Source of the DNA: Rhodopirellula islandica
Lineage (GTDB): Bacteria; Planctomycetota; Planctomycetia; Pirellulales; Pirellulaceae
Assembly: GCF_001027925.1 (NCBI RefSeq)
Contig: NZ_LECT01000048.1
Span: forward strand, 124,001-188,000
Direction of reading: 5' to 3'
DNA: 64,000 bases
Positions 63,315 to 64,000 of this stretch are shown piece after piece. Each line of letters begins with the position of its first letter. Position 1 is the first letter of the stretch. The notes under the pieces are model-generated. The model was not told the origin of the DNA. It saw nothing but the letters and a program-made list of their open reading frames with translations, and made no database searches. Position numbers and translations under genes: made by a program.

Positions 63315-64000
63315 TCAAACTGCTTTCAGTCCCGTTGCGACTTCTTCTCGCAACGCTTTGAGTGCCGGTGGCAACGAACCAAGGACACCCAACAAAATTC
63401 CAACGCCGCACCCGATCAAGATCGCGACACTGTCGATCCTCAATGTGAAAGCTCCCATTGTGAATCGAACCGCCATGCCATTGAGCAGCAGCAACGCCAC
63501 CACCCCTGACAACAACGATCCAGCGGCCGCCAACAGGACGCCCTCCTGGACCACACTCAGCAAGATCGCACGCCGTCGATAACCGATGGCTTGCAACGTT
63601 GCGATTTCTCGGATCCGTCCGGCAACCGATCCATACATCATGTTCAATCCAGCGAACACGCCCGCACCGGACACCAGCACCACCACAAACCACGCCAACA
63701 CTCGGACGGGTTTGTAGTGCTGCTGAAGCGACGCGTAGTAATCCGTTTCGCGAATCGCTCGCAGCTCCAAATCCAAACGCTCTTTGCAGAACAACTGAAC
63801 CTCCGCCGCCGAGCGACCAGGCAACAATCGAATTGCGACCAAGCTCAAATCCTGCCGTTTGGTCGCAGTTTGAAAGTCATTCAAGGAACACCAGATTTCC
63901 GATTCATAGGCCGACCCGCCAGAAGCGAACCGGCCGCTGATCGTCCACTTGCGGCCCTCAAATTCCAGCTGTTTGCCAAGTGTCAGCTCACTCGGTTCGC
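63315..64000 (-). CDS. FtsX/MacB-type ABC permease, N-terminus beyond window
   Basis: Partial gene, open at the right edge; 228 C-terminal residues are visible. The periplasmic region ([20 protein letters not shown]) leads to three C-terminal helices ([59 protein letters not shown]) with the family segment [20 protein letters not shown]. It is the first visible gene of the five-gene operon and probably forms a heterodimer or a second complex with the other permease. An internal TTG at 63884 is not the true start, since the frame continues upstream without a stop. Confidence 0.88.
   Translation of the reverse strand, partial: EPSELTLGKQLEFEGRKWTISGRFASGGSAYESEIWCSLNDFQTATKRQDLSLVAIRLLPGRSAAEVQLFCKERLDLELRAIRETDYYASLQQHYKPVRVLAWFVVVLVSGAGVFAGLNMMYGSVAGRIREIATLQAIGYRRRAILLSVVQEGVLLAAAGSLLSGVVALLLLNGMAVRFTMGAFTLRIDSVAILIGCGVGILLGVLGSLPPALKALREEVATGLKAV

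Overview
The window looks like chromosomal DNA of a planctomycete of the Rhodopirellula/Pirellulaceae type. This is inferred from gene content: a DUF1559 pseudopilin-like protein beside a small lipoprotein, a PVC-type CxxCH heme protein with HEAT-like repeats, two formylglycine sulfatases, four Gfo/Idh/MocA oxidoreductases (two with export-type N-termini), several Ser/Thr kinase-like proteins, and loosely packed genes whose antisense frames are often open. No rRNA, tRNA, CRISPR array, prophage or intact insertion sequence was seen.

Layout. 1-9000: a partial pseudokinase/AAA-ATPase regulator, a hotdog-methyltransferase fusion, a FadL-type porin and a PAS-LuxR regulator, with palindromic repeats at 6.55-6.71 kb. 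9-11.2 kb: a secreted beta-propeller diheme cytochrome. 11.5-25 kb: a sialic acid and amino sugar island on the plus strand (sialidase, N-acetylneuraminate lyase, mutarotase-Na+ symporter fusion, N-acylglucosamine 2-epimerase, a secreted protein, a PIG-L deacetylase, glucosamine-6-phosphate deaminase, two Gfo/Idh/MocA proteins) with an AraC regulator on the minus strand. 25-40 kb: sulfatases, a ceramidase-like protein coupled to a PVC heme protein, a glyoxalase-fold protein, an oxidoreductase, a stand-alone M41-like peptidase, Tex and a ketopantoate reductase-like protein. 40-50 kb: an M48-type membrane peptidase, DUF1559 plus lipoprotein, a phosphatase-cytochrome fusion, BioA, a one-chain Mla-type ABC transporter, a YkgJ-type cysteine cluster protein, an HU-like protein and a 131-bp MITE-like element. 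50-59 kb: an alpha/beta hydrolase, a kinase overlapping a gyrase-B-like TOPRIM protein, a DUF2007-like protein, a secreted DUF4832-like protein, an RluA-type pseudouridine synthase, an oxidoreductase, an SGNH hydrolase and an EamA transporter. 59-64 kb: a five-gene minus-strand MacB/DevBCA-like ABC export operon with a cysteine-rich lipoprotein, running off the right edge.

How the genes work together. The island predicts sialic acid release, anomer conversion and uptake, cleavage to ManNAc, epimerisation to GlcNAc, then deacetylation and deamination toward fructose-6-phosphate. No sugar kinase or NagA is visible, and the PIG-L deacetylase overlaps nagB by four bases, so it is the candidate deacetylase. 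Other candidates for unusual biology are the kinase-TOPRIM pair, the phosphatase-cytochrome fusion and the pseudokinase-ATPase. All assignments come from reading motifs; no database search was run.
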